64,000 nt of DNA from Acetobacteraceae bacterium. GTDB lineage: Bacteria > Pseudomonadota > Alphaproteobacteria > Acetobacterales > Acetobacteraceae. The notes below the pieces were generated by a model. It made no database searches. It was not told the DNA's origin and saw only the letters and a list, made by a program, of their open reading frames with translations. A program made the translations under genes and the position numbers. Each line of letters begins with the position of its first letter. Positions within the stretch are counted from its first letter, which is position 1. Positions 37,702-46,082 of this stretch are shown here, one piece after another. The DNA lies in the NCBI GenBank assembly GCA_027451405.1, contig DAIDJM010000008.1, forward strand, positions 1 through 64,000, in the 5' to 3' direction.

Positions 37702-38730
37702 ATGGCTGCCTCCGCCTTGCCGCACATCCATTTCGACACCGACGACCTGCCCCCGCCGCTTCGCTTCCCCTATTTCCGCGACAGCATGGCCGTCGCCTTC
37801 GACGTCGCCCTGCACGAGACGCCCGAGGCCGAGTTCGGCGTGCGCGCCGATATCTGGCGCCTCGGCCAGATCACCGTGAACAGCCGCGAGGTGCGCGCCG
37901 GCCTGCGATTCGAACGCGACACCCGCCGCGTCCGCACCGACGGCATCGACCACTACCTGCTTATCCTCATGCACCAGGGCGGCTGGGTCGGCCAGGCCGA
38001 TGGCGTTGACATGGTGGTGCCGCAGGGCGCGGTTGCGGTGCTCGACCTCGCCCGCACCATGCGCTCGGTCACCCCCCGCAACCTTTCGGTGAGCCTGACC
38101 GTGCCGCGCGACGGGCTCGAACCCCTACTCCCGCTTGGTACCCACCGCCACGGCCTCGTCGTGCAGGGCGCCGCGGGCGGCCTGCTCGCCGACTATCTCG
38201 GCTCGCTCGAACGCCGCCTGCCCTACCTCACCGAGGACGAGGTCCCGCATATCGAGCGCGGCACGTGCGACCTGATCGCCGCCTGCGTTGCCCCCACCCG
38301 CGAACGCCTCGAGCGTGCCGGCGCCCAACTCGCCGCCGCCCAGCGCCTTGAAGCCAAGCGCGTCATCGACGAACGCCTCGCCGACCCCGAGCTCGCCCCC
38401 GAACACGTTGCCGCGGCACTCCGCCTCTCCCGCACCACCCTCTACGCGCTGTTTGAGCGCGATGGCGGCGTCGCCGCCTTCATCCGTCGCCGCCGCCTGC
38501 GCGCGATCAGCCGCGCGCTCATCAACCCCGCCGAACGCCGCCGCATCTCCGAAATCGCCTTCGCCTGCGGGTTCAAGAGCGAGGCGCATTTCTCCCGCGC
38601 TTTCCGTCAGGAATTCGGCGCCACCCCGAGCGACGTCCGCGCCGAAGGCCTCGCGAGCACCACCCGCCGCGACGACGTCCCCGATCTCGGCGAGCGCTAC
38701 AAGCGTTGGATCCGCCTGCAGGACGAATGA
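37702..38730 (+). CDS. AraC-family transcriptional regulator
   Basis: A 342-residue regulator. The N-terminal ~190 residues form an AraC-binding-like cupin (DHYLLILMHQGGWVGQADG). Two helix-turn-helix units follow: LAPEHVAAALRLSRTTLYALF and RISEIAFACGFKSEAHFSRAFRQEFGATPS. It resembles the OxyR-like/AraC_binding_2 group that often controls nearby catabolic or secreted-protein genes; the two secreted proteins 118 bases downstream are candidate targets. Effector unknown. Confidence 0.88.
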   Translation: MAASALPHIHFDTDDLPPPLRFPYFRDSMAVAFDVALHETPEAEFGVRADIWRLGQITVNSREVRAGLRFERDTRRVRTDGIDHYLLILMHQGGWVGQADGVDMVVPQGAVAVLDLARTMRSVTPRNLSVSLTVPRDGLEPLLPLGTHRHGLVVQGAAGGLLADYLGSLERRLPYLTEDEVPHIERGTCDLIAACVAPTRERLERAGAQLAAAQRLEAKRVIDERLADPELAPEHVAAALRLSRTTLYALFERDGGVAAFIRRRRLRAISRALINPAERRRISEIAFACGFKSEAHFSRAFRQEFGATPSDVRAEGLASTTRRDDVPDLGERYKRWIRLQDE

Positions 38731-38847
38731 ACACAGCAGGCCGGACGCACGGTCAAATCTTCGGACGGGCGTGCAAAGACAGTCTAGCTGGTAAACCGTA
38801 GGTTTCCTCCGGCCGCCGCGAGCGGCAAAGATCGAGAGGAGACAACT

Positions 38848-39225
38848 GTGAAACCAATCCATCTCGCCGTTCTGGCGATCCTGGCTGGCGCCTCCACGGC
38901 GCAGGCCCAGACCTTCGCAACCGGCCCCATCTATGGCGGTCCGACCCAGACCACCGGCATCTGCACGCTCTACAACGCCGGAACGGTCTCGGTTTCCCTC
39001 GCGAGCGCGGACATCCGCGACCAGAACGGCAATGTGCCGACCGCGACCACGGGCTGTCCTGTCACGCTGGTACCGGGCGCGGCCTGCCGGATCACCCTCG
39101 CGCTGCCCGCTACCGGCCTCGCCTATGCGTGCGAGGCCGCTGCCGGCGCGCCTTCCTCGCTCCGCGGTTCGTTCTCGCTCGAGAACAGCACCGGCGTCGT
39201 CCTGAACAGCCAGCCGCTGCGCTGA
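38848..39225 (+). CDS. Small secreted cysteine-containing protein (paralogue 1)
   Basis: A 125-residue exported protein with a signal peptide (MKPIHLAVLAILAGASTAQA). The mature part begins TFATGPIYGGPTQTTGICTLYN and has four cysteines in a beta-rich chain. GTG 38848 has GAGAGGAG upstream. It shares the YGG...C.LYN/LFN start, cysteine order and C-terminal LRG...L..S motif with the next gene. I do not recognise a named family. Confidence 0.75.
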   Translation: MKPIHLAVLAILAGASTAQAQTFATGPIYGGPTQTTGICTLYNAGTVSVSLASADIRDQNGNVPTATTGCPVTLVPGAACRITLALPATGLAYACEAAAGAPSSLRGSFSLENSTGVVLNSQPLR

Positions 39226-39281
39226 GCGCCCGGCATCGTCATCCCCCGCCCACGCGCGGAAAGTCCAAGGGAGTTTATTCC

Positions 39282-39683
39282 ATGCGCACAACATGCCTGG
39301 CGGCCGCGATCGCCCTCGCCGCCACGACCGCCTCCGCCACGACCCTCGCCTCCTCGCCGCTCTACGGCGGCACGTCGCAGCACTACGCCGTCTGCTATCT
39401 GTTCAACGCGTCCAAGGGGCTCGTCACCGTCACGTCATCCTCGATCGTCATCGAGAGCAACGGCAACGATACGCTCAATTCCGACTCCTGCACCGGCAAC
39501 ACGCTGCGCCCGCACCACAGCTGCGCCTTCGGCGCCACCTTCAGCGACCCGGTCGACCAAATCGCCACGCATGTCTGCCAGGTGACCCTGACGGGACTCT
39601 CCGGCGCCCTCAAAGGCATGCGCGGAACGATCGACCTGCGCGACACCAGCGCGAAGATCCTGTCCTCGGCCCCGATGAACTGA
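39282..39683 (+). CDS. Small secreted cysteine-containing protein (paralogue 2)
   Basis: A 133-residue exported protein with a signal peptide (MRTTCLAAAIALAATTASA). The mature part starts TLASSPLYGGTSQHYAVCYL and has four cysteines matching paralogue 1. ATG 39282 is preceded by AAGGGAG. It is 56 bases downstream of paralogue 1, so the two probably form one transcript and arose by tandem duplication. A G-rich hairpin follows the stop codon. Confidence 0.75.
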   Translation: MRTTCLAAAIALAATTASATTLASSPLYGGTSQHYAVCYLFNASKGLVTVTSSSIVIESNGNDTLNSDSCTGNTLRPHHSCAFGATFSDPVDQIATHVCQVTLTGLSGALKGMRGTIDLRDTSAKILSSAPMN

Positions 39684-39689
39684 GCGCGT

Positions 39690-39733
39690 GGGGTGGGGTG
39701 GGGTGGGGTGGGGTGCCGCTCTGCACCCCACCC
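39690..39733 (+). repeat. (GGGGT)5 tandem repeat with overlapping 10-bp hairpin
   Basis: Five GGGGT units (39690-39714) begin six bases after the stop codon of paralogue 2. The last two units pair with a downstream complement: GGGTGGGGTG (39706-39715), an 8-base loop, then CACCCCACCC (39724-39733). The same strand can therefore form either a G-quadruplex or a stem-loop. No T-tract follows. Confidence 0.85.
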
Positions 39734-39849
39734 TGCGGCAGCCTTGAGAACCGTGGTCGACAGGCCACCCCACTTTCAAGACTTGCCTGAAATTTGTCTG
39801 TGGGTAGCCAGTCGACAAGGTCGGATCCACATTCCGACCGGCTGCAGAA

Positions 39850-40274
39850 TTTTGCTGGCCAACCCCCGCGATCATTTGCCCAAAGCCAGCGATGATCAAT
39901 CCCAGCCCGCGCTCGAACGCCAGGCCATAATCCACGAACATCGCCGGACTGATCGGCTTCATGATCGAGCAGCAGGCATCGAGCCGAAGGTTGGTGCATA
40001 AACGATCTGTTCCTGTTTTGTAAAACAGAGCGCCGCCTGGTCGGCATTGACGCACTGGTCGGCGAACATGCGAAGCGTCGCTTCCATCACGCCAAAGACC
40101 TCCGGACTTCGGACGCGCGTGCCCGCCACCATCCGCGCCCCATCGCGATAGCGCAGCAGCATGGCGCGCAGCTTCCGGGCGACATGGCGCGTCAGCTCTG
40201 GCCAGGCCGTGGGGAGAGGCGAACCTGAAAGCTCGGGGCTGAACGGGCCACTCTTGAGCAGGCGTTCTTCTCAA
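39850..40274 (-). pseudogene. Truncated, frameshifted TetR-type regulator
   Basis: The frame ELTRHVARKLRAMLLRYRDG, followed by ARMVAGTR and VMEATLRMFADQCVNADQAAL, matches the ligand-binding half of tetracycline-repressor proteins. It then runs out of frame; the last helix AFERGLGLIIAGFGQMI continues in another frame near 39910-39860. A stop codon precedes residue one at 40275-40277 and the DNA-binding N-terminus is missing. The gene cannot encode a working repressor. Confidence 0.7.
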
Positions 40275-40301
40275 GTCACGGGGGCTGAGACCTACGGCGT
40301 T

Positions 40302-40338
40302 CCGGCCACGGGGCATGTCGCACCTGCCCCGTGGCCGG
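40302..40338. terminator. Perfect 14-bp hairpin below S53 peptidase gene
   Basis: CCGGCCACGGGGCA (40302-40315) pairs perfectly with TGCCCCGTGGCCGG (40325-40338) around a 9-base loop. It lies 13 bases after the stop of the minus-strand peptidase gene and could stop or protect its transcript. There is no T-tract on the minus strand. Confidence 0.6.
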
Positions 40339-40350
40339 AGGTTTTGGGGC

Positions 40351-42330
40351 TTACGGGTTCGTCGTGGCGTAGCTGATCAGCGCGGCCGGATTGGCGACAC
40401 CGAGGCCGGTGACGTCGTCCCAGCCAGGCTTGGTGCGCAGGCCGCTGTCAGTGCCGAAAGTCAGCACGTAGGCCAGGCCAGGCTGGTCCGGATAGTTCCA
40501 GATCGCCGAGAGGAACATTTTTGTCGTGACCAGCGGCTGTGCCAGAGCGGCGGCGCCTTCGCGGATTTTGCCGGTCGAAGTCGAGATCAGGCCCCGCACA
40601 TTGTTGGCCGACGTCACCGGCAGGATGTCACTGACTACGCCAGACGGAGCGCCGTAGAGGATAGGCGAGGCTTGGCCAAGATTCGTGCCGGCAGCCTGGT
40701 TGGCGATAGCCCAGAGCGCGCTGAACATTGGACAGGCGAGGCTAGTACCGCCATAGACCGTGAAGACAGTCGGGCTGATGCCGGTTTCGGTGATCGCGAT
40801 GACGGCACCGGTGAACGGATCGCCAAGCCAAGAAATGTCCGGCAGCTTGCGGTATTTGCCGCTGAGGCCCGACTGGTATGCAGGTTTGGAAAACACGCCG
40901 CTTGCGCCGCCGCCGGACCCATATTGGAAGCCGAAATTGAGCGACGGGACCGGCAGGAATCCCGGCTGCGCGATCAGGGTGGCATTCGAGCCCCAGCCCG
41001 CTTGCCACTGGATGGCATTGGTCTTGTCGAGGGCAAGCGAGATGCCGCCGACCGCAACTGCGTAGGGCGAGTCCGCGGGTGAGGAGACCGAGGGTGGAGC
41101 CCCCACGTCGAAGGTGAAATCGCCGGAGTCACCGGTGGAGAAATCCATTGAGATGCCGACGCTGGCTCCGGACTCAAGAATGAAGCTCTGCAACTGGACC
41201 ACGGCCGGCGGAGTGTAGAGTTCCTCGCTGCCATAGCTGTTCGAGGTGATGTTGGCGACATCGTTTTCGACGAGATAGAGCAGCCCGGAATCGACGTCCT
41301 GGAAAGTTGCGCTCGGCGGCACCAGCAGCACGAGGTTGGCGCCCGGCGCGATAGCGTGCGCCCACTCGACATCGATGTTGATTTCTGGATCGGGGGCGGA
41401 ACAATAGGACGGAGCGGGGTAGTTGACGATCGAGAAGTTGCTCGAAGTGAGCGCCGGCAGGCCATATTTGGCCGAAAAAACGTTGGCATCGTGAAGTATG
41501 GTGGGTGAACCACACCAATCGAGGATCGCGATGGTCTGGCCGGTGCCGTCGAGACCCTGCGTGTAGAGGGAGGTCAGTCCGTAAGCGGCCTGAATCTCAG
41601 GTGGGGTGTAGCCGCATTGGCCGGTCGGCGCATACCGTAATCCAGTAAAGGTGCCGGTGGGCTGGACGCCGCCCGAGCTGTAGGTCTGGGTAGCCGCGCT
41701 GCCGAAGCAGACATTCGAAAAGCCAGTGCCCGCGCGCGCGGCTGTCGCGGCAGGCGACGAAACAGGAGCGCCCTGGCGGATATTGTGATGCGCAAGGGTG
41801 AGATCATCAAGGCCCTGCACCGCCATTACATAGGCGCCGGCGGGATCGGCGATCATCGGATCGCTGAGATTGACGCGGTGGGTGCTTCCAGCGAAGCTTA
41901 CATACGCGAGTTTCGTGTTGAAAGCGGTCTCGATGGCCGCGGCCGTGCCGCGCAGGCGGAGCGACAGGTTGAACTTGTCACGCGCGACGATACCGAGATG
42001 GTTACGCTGCGCAAACGCGCTGACGGCGCTTACCGCGCTGTCCGGCGGCGCGACCAGGGCGCGCAGCGCGTCGCGGCTGAGAAAATGGTGGTATTCTGGA
42101 GATTTCCTGTCGTAGAGTCGCGCCACCGTAGCATCGAGGACGGATCGATTGGCAGGATTGAGCCAAACGGTCACGTCAATCACTTGCGCCCCATTGACGG
42201 CGGAAACGCTCTGCGACCGCGCGACAATGGGAGGCGTGTTTCCGGCAATTCGGTAGCCGATGGTTGCCGCCTGGCTACAAGCGAGACCGGCCGCGAACAG
42301 AATGGTGGAAGCCGAAAGGAGACGACGCAT
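40351..42330 (-). CDS. S53 (sedolisin/pro-kumamolisin) peptidase
   Basis: A 659-residue secreted acid protease with a signal peptide (SASTILFAAGLACSQA) and an activation propeptide to ~residue 200 (YHHFLSRDAL). The catalytic E316 and D320 are in PEINIDVEW, the oxyanion D401 is in STGDSG, and S530 is in GGTSLACP. The C-terminal PGWDDVTGLGVANP is the calcium site. All key residues are present. ATG 42330 has GGAGG six bases upstream, better than the in-frame TTG 42336. S53 enzymes work at low pH, which fits an acidophile. Confidence 0.93.
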   Translation of the reverse strand: MRRLLSASTILFAAGLACSQAATIGYRIAGNTPPIVARSQSVSAVNGAQVIDVTVWLNPANRSVLDATVARLYDRKSPEYHHFLSRDALRALVAPPDSAVSAVSAFAQRNHLGIVARDKFNLSLRLRGTAAAIETAFNTKLAYVSFAGSTHRVNLSDPMIADPAGAYVMAVQGLDDLTLAHHNIRQGAPVSSPAATAARAGTGFSNVCFGSAATQTYSSGGVQPTGTFTGLRYAPTGQCGYTPPEIQAAYGLTSLYTQGLDGTGQTIAILDWCGSPTILHDANVFSAKYGLPALTSSNFSIVNYPAPSYCSAPDPEINIDVEWAHAIAPGANLVLLVPPSATFQDVDSGLLYLVENDVANITSNSYGSEELYTPPAVVQLQSFILESGASVGISMDFSTGDSGDFTFDVGAPPSVSSPADSPYAVAVGGISLALDKTNAIQWQAGWGSNATLIAQPGFLPVPSLNFGFQYGSGGGASGVFSKPAYQSGLSGKYRKLPDISWLGDPFTGAVIAITETGISPTVFTVYGGTSLACPMFSALWAIANQAAGTNLGQASPILYGAPSGVVSDILPVTSANNVRGLISTSTGKIREGAAALAQPLVTTKMFLSAIWNYPDQPGLAYVLTFGTDSGLRTKPGWDDVTGLGVANPAALISYATTNP

Positions 42331-42790
42331 GAACAACCTCCGGGAATTTCCGTGAGATCAGTCATGCATGGATCGTAAAATTCCGCCAGCGATGTTTTAT
42401 GTCTCTATGAACGAAAGTCGCAGTCGGCGGCGGGATTTAATGCGATATAGCTACCCGGATGCACGATTTCGGACGGGACAGTTCGACTGCCAGTTGCGCG
42501 CCCCCGTAATCTTCTGGCGGACGCCCTCGATGTGCCCGGACGGGGGCTGTCGTCCCAACGCTTTAGCCCGGGGGATCGGCCGCTTGGGTCAATTTAGAAA
42601 TAACCGGAAACGATACGTCATGGTAGACCAGCAGACTCAGCCGAAACTTCATACGATCGTGCAAGAGGTCGAACGCCGCGGCGATGCCGCCGCTGTCGTC
42701 ATAGCGCAGCCATGGAACCGAGACTCACCGGTTCATTCTCCTAAGATTGCAAGAATGCACCGTCGAACCCTGGATGAGACAAATCGCTTG

Positions 42791-42875
42791 TCGAGATTCA
42801 TCCCGCCATGTCCGTACCTTCCGCTTTCCCTAAACGCGCCGTCGGGCAACGCCATCCGACACCGCACGCCATCGG
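42791..42875. repeat. Diverged 85-bp repeat, copy E2
   Basis: This is the partner of 37487-37570, identical over its final 19 bases (42857-42875) and about three-quarters identical overall. It lies ~450 bases from tRNA-Gln, which leaves open a link to an old insertion. Confidence 0.6.
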
Positions 42876-43133
42876 GCGTGAATTCAAGGCGTTTTCCGCC
42901 TGAAGCCGGTAGGGCAATGCCGGCAGCAGAATAAGGGAGGCGTTCGCGCGGTCGAGAATGGCGCGATAATCAAGAAGCGACGCATGACCGCGCGCGACAT
43001 CACGCAGGATGGCTTTGACGGTGTCCGGCGCGAGCCGGCCGGCGCTGAGGTCGCGCGCCAGGATCGCGCTCACGAATGTCATGGCCGCCCCCAACCGCCG
43101 CGCGACCCTCGTGTCCGTAGACCCAAGGCTCAC
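42798..43133 (-). CDS. Hypothetical protein, uncertain
   Basis: A possible 111-residue protein from GTG 43133. Residues ~18-75 look helical and protein-like (TFVSAILARDLSAGRL, PDTVKAILRDVARGHASLL). The C-terminal third reads straight through repeat copy E2, which suggests the true end has been lost or that the frame is spurious. No family recognised and no strong ribosome-binding site. Confidence 0.3.
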   Translation of the reverse strand: MSLGSTDTRVARRLGAAMTFVSAILARDLSAGRLAPDTVKAILRDVARGHASLLDYRAILDRANASLILLPALPYRLQAENALNSRPMACGVGWRCPTARLGKAEGTDMAG

Positions 43134-43324
43134 CTGAAAAATGGTTGGAGGGCCGTCCTAGCCGGTCAAACGTTTTCGCCAGTAGTAGACCGCGCCGCGC
43201 CGGAAGACGTGCTGAGCGGCTGGCATTGTGCGGCACCTTTGTGTACCAAGTGGGTGCATCACCGCGGCACGGCTGCCCCCGCTTATGCCGGGGAAGCAGG
43301 AGTTTCAAAGGCTTAGGGGATTCC

Positions 43325-43399
43325 TGGCTGGGGCGGGAGGATTCGAACCTCCGCATGGCGGAATCAAAATCCGCTGCCTTACCGCTTGGCGACGCCCCA
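43325..43399 (-). tRNA. tRNA-Gln (UUG)
   Basis: On the minus strand the acceptor TGGGGCG pairs with CGCCCCA, followed by discriminator G and an encoded CCA (43325-43327). The anticodon loop TTTTGAT gives anticodon TTG, and GGTTCGAATCC is the T arm. Length 75 nt with CCA. It sits just downstream of ispE on the same strand. Confidence 0.96.
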
Positions 43400-43413
43400 T
43401 CCGGGCCCGCTGA

Positions 43414-44313
43414 CTAGCGGCTGACCGCCTCGGGCGCAAACGGGGAGCCACCCCAGACCCACCAGCCGGGCCGGCGCAGCGCCGGTGCCGCCCGTTCCGC
43501 CGCCGCCGCGCTCGGAAACAGGCCGAAACAGGTCGCGCCAGAGCCGCTCATCGCGGCGAAACGGCAGGCCGGGGCGGCCGCCAGCGCGGACAGAACCTCC
43601 ACGATCGGCGGACAGAGTTGCTCCGCCGGCGACTGCAGATCGTTCCCCAGCGCCCGCAGGTCATGCGCGAGCGCATCGAGGTCCGGCCAGGCCTCGGGCA
43701 GCACCGGCCGTGACGAAAAGCCCGCCGATCGCGCGCGGAACACGTCCGCGGTGGCGACCGCGACGCCCGGATTGACGAGCACCAGGCCGAACGGCGGCAG
43801 GCGGGGGGCACGGGAGAGGATTTCACCCACCCCCTCCATGCGGGCCGGCGCGCAGGCGAGACAGACCGGCACATCGGCGCCGAGGCGCAAGGCCAGCGCG
43901 GCCAGCCGATCGGGATCGAGGGACAGTCCCCACATCCGGCTCAGCAGGCGCAGCGCGGCCGCGGCGTCGGCCGAGCCGCCACCGATGCCGGACGCGACCG
44001 GCAGATGCTTGTCCAGGTGGAGGCTCGCGCATGGCGCGATGCCGGCCTCCGACGCGAGCGCCCGCGCGGCCCGCAGCACCAGATTGTCGGGCTCGGTCGC
44101 GAGGCCAGCGCCGAAAGGGCCGGCGAGGCCGAGCGTCAGGGCCTCCGGGTCGGCCCGGGCGGTGAGAATGTCGCCGGCCGCGGCGAAGACCGCGAGCGAA
44201 TCGAGCCGGTGGTAGCCGTCGGGGCGGCGGCCGACGACGCGGAGATAGAGATTGAGCTTTGCGGGGGCGGGTTCCTGCAAAGCGGCCGGCAGGGAAAACC
44301 CTGCCTCGAACAT
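43414..44313 (-). CDS. ispE: IspE, CDP-methylerythritol kinase
   Basis: A 299-residue GHMP kinase of the non-mevalonate isoprenoid pathway, which also feeds hopanoid synthesis. PAPAKLNLYLRVVGRRPDGYH opens the fold, the ATP loop is LPVASGIGGGSADAAAALR, and MSGSGATCFGLF is the third GHMP motif. ATG 44313 (MFEAGFSLPAAL) is used; longer starts overlap the TPR gene antisense region. It is 35 bases below the TPR gene on the same strand. Confidence 0.95.
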   Translation of the reverse strand: MFEAGFSLPAALQEPAPAKLNLYLRVVGRRPDGYHRLDSLAVFAAAGDILTARADPEALTLGLAGPFGAGLATEPDNLVLRAARALASEAGIAPCASLHLDKHLPVASGIGGGSADAAAALRLLSRMWGLSLDPDRLAALALRLGADVPVCLACAPARMEGVGEILSRAPRLPPFGLVLVNPGVAVATADVFRARSAGFSSRPVLPEAWPDLDALAHDLRALGNDLQSPAEQLCPPIVEVLSALAAAPACRFAAMSGSGATCFGLFPSAAAAERAAPALRRPGWWVWGGSPFAPEAVSR

Positions 44314-44348
44314 CCCAAGCCGCTGGAGCCCGACAGCCCCGGACCCCG

Positions 44349-45959
44349 TCACTTCGCGCTCGCCGTCGCCCGTTTGAGGCGTGTCTCGATCCGTGCCGCG
44401 TCGTCCGGCTCGGGGTTCAGCACCAGCGCACGCCGCCACTGATCTTCGGCCTCCACGTGCCGGCCGGCCGCCCAGTAGGCGTCGCCCAGATGGCCGGTGA
44501 TCGTGGGATCGTTCGGCTCGAGCTCCGCGGCCCGCTCCAGCGTGCGCACGGCTCCCGCCACATCCCCCTGCCGCAACATCACCCAGCCGAGACTATCGAC
44601 GATCGCGCCATCGTCGGGCCGCTGCTGCAGCGCGCGCTCGATCATGTCGCGCGCCTGCTTGAGGTTGCGGTTTTCCTCGGTCCAGGAGAACCCCAGGAAA
44701 TTCAGCGCGAAGGGCTGATCCGGCGCGAGCTTCAACGCCGTCTGCATGTCGGACTCGGCGGCATGCGCGTCGTGGGCCCGCTCTTCCGCCGTGCCACGCA
44801 GATAGAACAGCGCCCATTCGTTCTTGCCCGGGTGCGGCACCCGGGCGATCGCGTCGCTGTAGGCGGCGATCGCGTCCTTGTAGCGGTGCTCGTCCGAATA
44901 GAGATTGCCGAGCGCGCTCAGCGGATCGGGGCTGTCCGGATGCTCGCGCGCCAGCGTTTCGAGCATAGACTGAGCCTTCTGCGTCTGGCCGAGCCGGGCC
45001 TCGATGCCGGCAAGTCGCAATTGCGCCAGCGGCGCCAGCGGGTCGGACGCCGGGAAAGCGGCCAGGTCGGCGGCCGCGAGCTTATCCTGGTGGTCGTTCG
45101 CCGCGAGTTCGGCGGCAATCAGACGCGCCTCGCCGAGATCGGGGTTCATCGCGAGCGCCAGGCGCAACAGCAGCGCCGGCAATGCCCCATCCTCCTGCCC
45201 ATGCAGCACGCCGGCGACGCTGGCATAGGCTTCCGCGATGCCCTGCTTCGCATCGCCCACCTGCACCTGGTCCATGGATGCGAGCAGGCCCTGCTTGACG
45301 ATGCGGAGGTCCGGCAGGCCCCGCACCGCAGCGTCGATCGTCGCCCGCGCCTGATCCGGATGGCCGCTGCGCGCCTGCCAGCTCGCCAGGATCTGCGCGA
45401 GGCGCAGGTTGAGCCCCGCGGCAGCATGCTGGAGCTCTCCGTAGAGACGGGCGGCAAGGCCGTCGCGGTGATCGACGTCGGCGATCAGCGCCGCATGGAG
45501 CAGGTAGAAAACGGTCAGATGGTCGCCTGCCATGGCGGCCTGCAGCGTCTGCAGCGCCCGGTCGGTGCGGCCCTGCGCCTGCTGCGCCCAGGCGACGAGC
45601 ATCGGCCGGAGCGTGTCGAGCGCGCCCTGATGCGGCAGCTCGGCATAGATCAGCTCCGCGCCCTGCCAGTCGCCGGCGCGGGCCTTGGCGTTGGCGAGAA
45701 CGAGCTGCGCCGCCGGATCGTCCGGCAAATCCGCCGCGAGCGACGCGGCCTCCGGGCGGCCGGCGAGCAGGGACAGCGTGAACGCGTCCCGCCGCAGCGC
45801 CGCGCTGCCCGGATCGGCATCGAGCGCATCCATCATGTCGGTGGCGGCAGCGCCGAAATCCCCTTGCGAGGCGGCGAACTGGCCGGCCAGGAAGGCGCCG
45901 AAATCGGTGGCGCGGGCGGCCGGGGCGAGGAGCAGGAGAGCGATGAGCAGGCGCTTCAT
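44349..45959 (-). CDS. TPR-repeat exported protein
   Basis: A 536-residue protein with a signal peptide (MKRLLIALLLLAPAARA). Tandem tetratricopeptide repeats fill the rest; the clearest are near the C-terminus (DPLSALGNLYSDEHRYKDAIAAYSDAI, GAIVDSLGWVMLRQGDVAGAV, ITGHLGDAYWAAGRHVEAEDQWRRAL). Such proteins scaffold envelope complexes; the partner is unknown. Upstream of ispE in the same direction, so probably co-transcribed, a linkage common in alphaproteobacteria. Divergent from the RodZ-like gene. Confidence 0.85.
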   Translation of the reverse strand: MKRLLIALLLLAPAARATDFGAFLAGQFAASQGDFGAAATDMMDALDADPGSAALRRDAFTLSLLAGRPEAASLAADLPDDPAAQLVLANAKARAGDWQGAELIYAELPHQGALDTLRPMLVAWAQQAQGRTDRALQTLQAAMAGDHLTVFYLLHAALIADVDHRDGLAARLYGELQHAAAGLNLRLAQILASWQARSGHPDQARATIDAAVRGLPDLRIVKQGLLASMDQVQVGDAKQGIAEAYASVAGVLHGQEDGALPALLLRLALAMNPDLGEARLIAAELAANDHQDKLAAADLAAFPASDPLAPLAQLRLAGIEARLGQTQKAQSMLETLAREHPDSPDPLSALGNLYSDEHRYKDAIAAYSDAIARVPHPGKNEWALFYLRGTAEERAHDAHAAESDMQTALKLAPDQPFALNFLGFSWTEENRNLKQARDMIERALQQRPDDGAIVDSLGWVMLRQGDVAGAVRTLERAAELEPNDPTITGHLGDAYWAAGRHVEAEDQWRRALVLNPEPDDAARIETRLKRATASAK

Positions 45960-46082
45960 GCCGCCCTTTTTATCAGGGGCTGCGCGCCGCGTCTCGCCCC
46001 AAGCCGCACTGCGCGGCCGCTTGGCGCGCCAGATCGCCCCTTGTATCAACTGCCGCGTAGTACGCCGGCAGGCGAGGGAAGA

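Larger units (their letters stand above)
39734..40350. other. Gene-poor region holding a broken TetR gene and a long hairpin
   Basis: No intact gene is seen between the G-rich repeat and the S53 peptidase stop. The segment holds the TetR remnant at 39850-40274 and the 14-bp hairpin at 40302-40338. Confidence 0.7.
42331..43324. other. Gene-poor region with repeat copy E2 and one weak ORF
   Basis: About 1 kb between the S53 gene and tRNA-Gln. A plus-strand frame at 42368-42934 has composition unlike a protein and no family resemblance. A minus-strand frame (42798-43133) is listed separately. The clear features are repeat copy E2 and a CCCCCGT/ACGGGGG dyad near 42503-42546. Confidence 0.55.

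Noticed and set aside
42368-42934. A 188-residue plus-strand frame in the gap before tRNA-Gln
   Set aside because: Composition is not protein-like, there is no ribosome site or family resemblance, and it reads through repeat copy E2.
37338-43324. A prophage or integrative element with tRNA-Gln as attachment site
   Set aside because: No integrase, transposase or phage gene is visible, and no direct repeat of the tRNA 3' end was noticed; only weak traces of rearrangement remain.
44259-46082. A ~600-residue N-terminal extension of the RodZ-like gene
   Set aside because: It lies antisense to ispE and the TPR gene and is low-complexity; the conserved HTH begins at ATG 46083 with a ribosome site.
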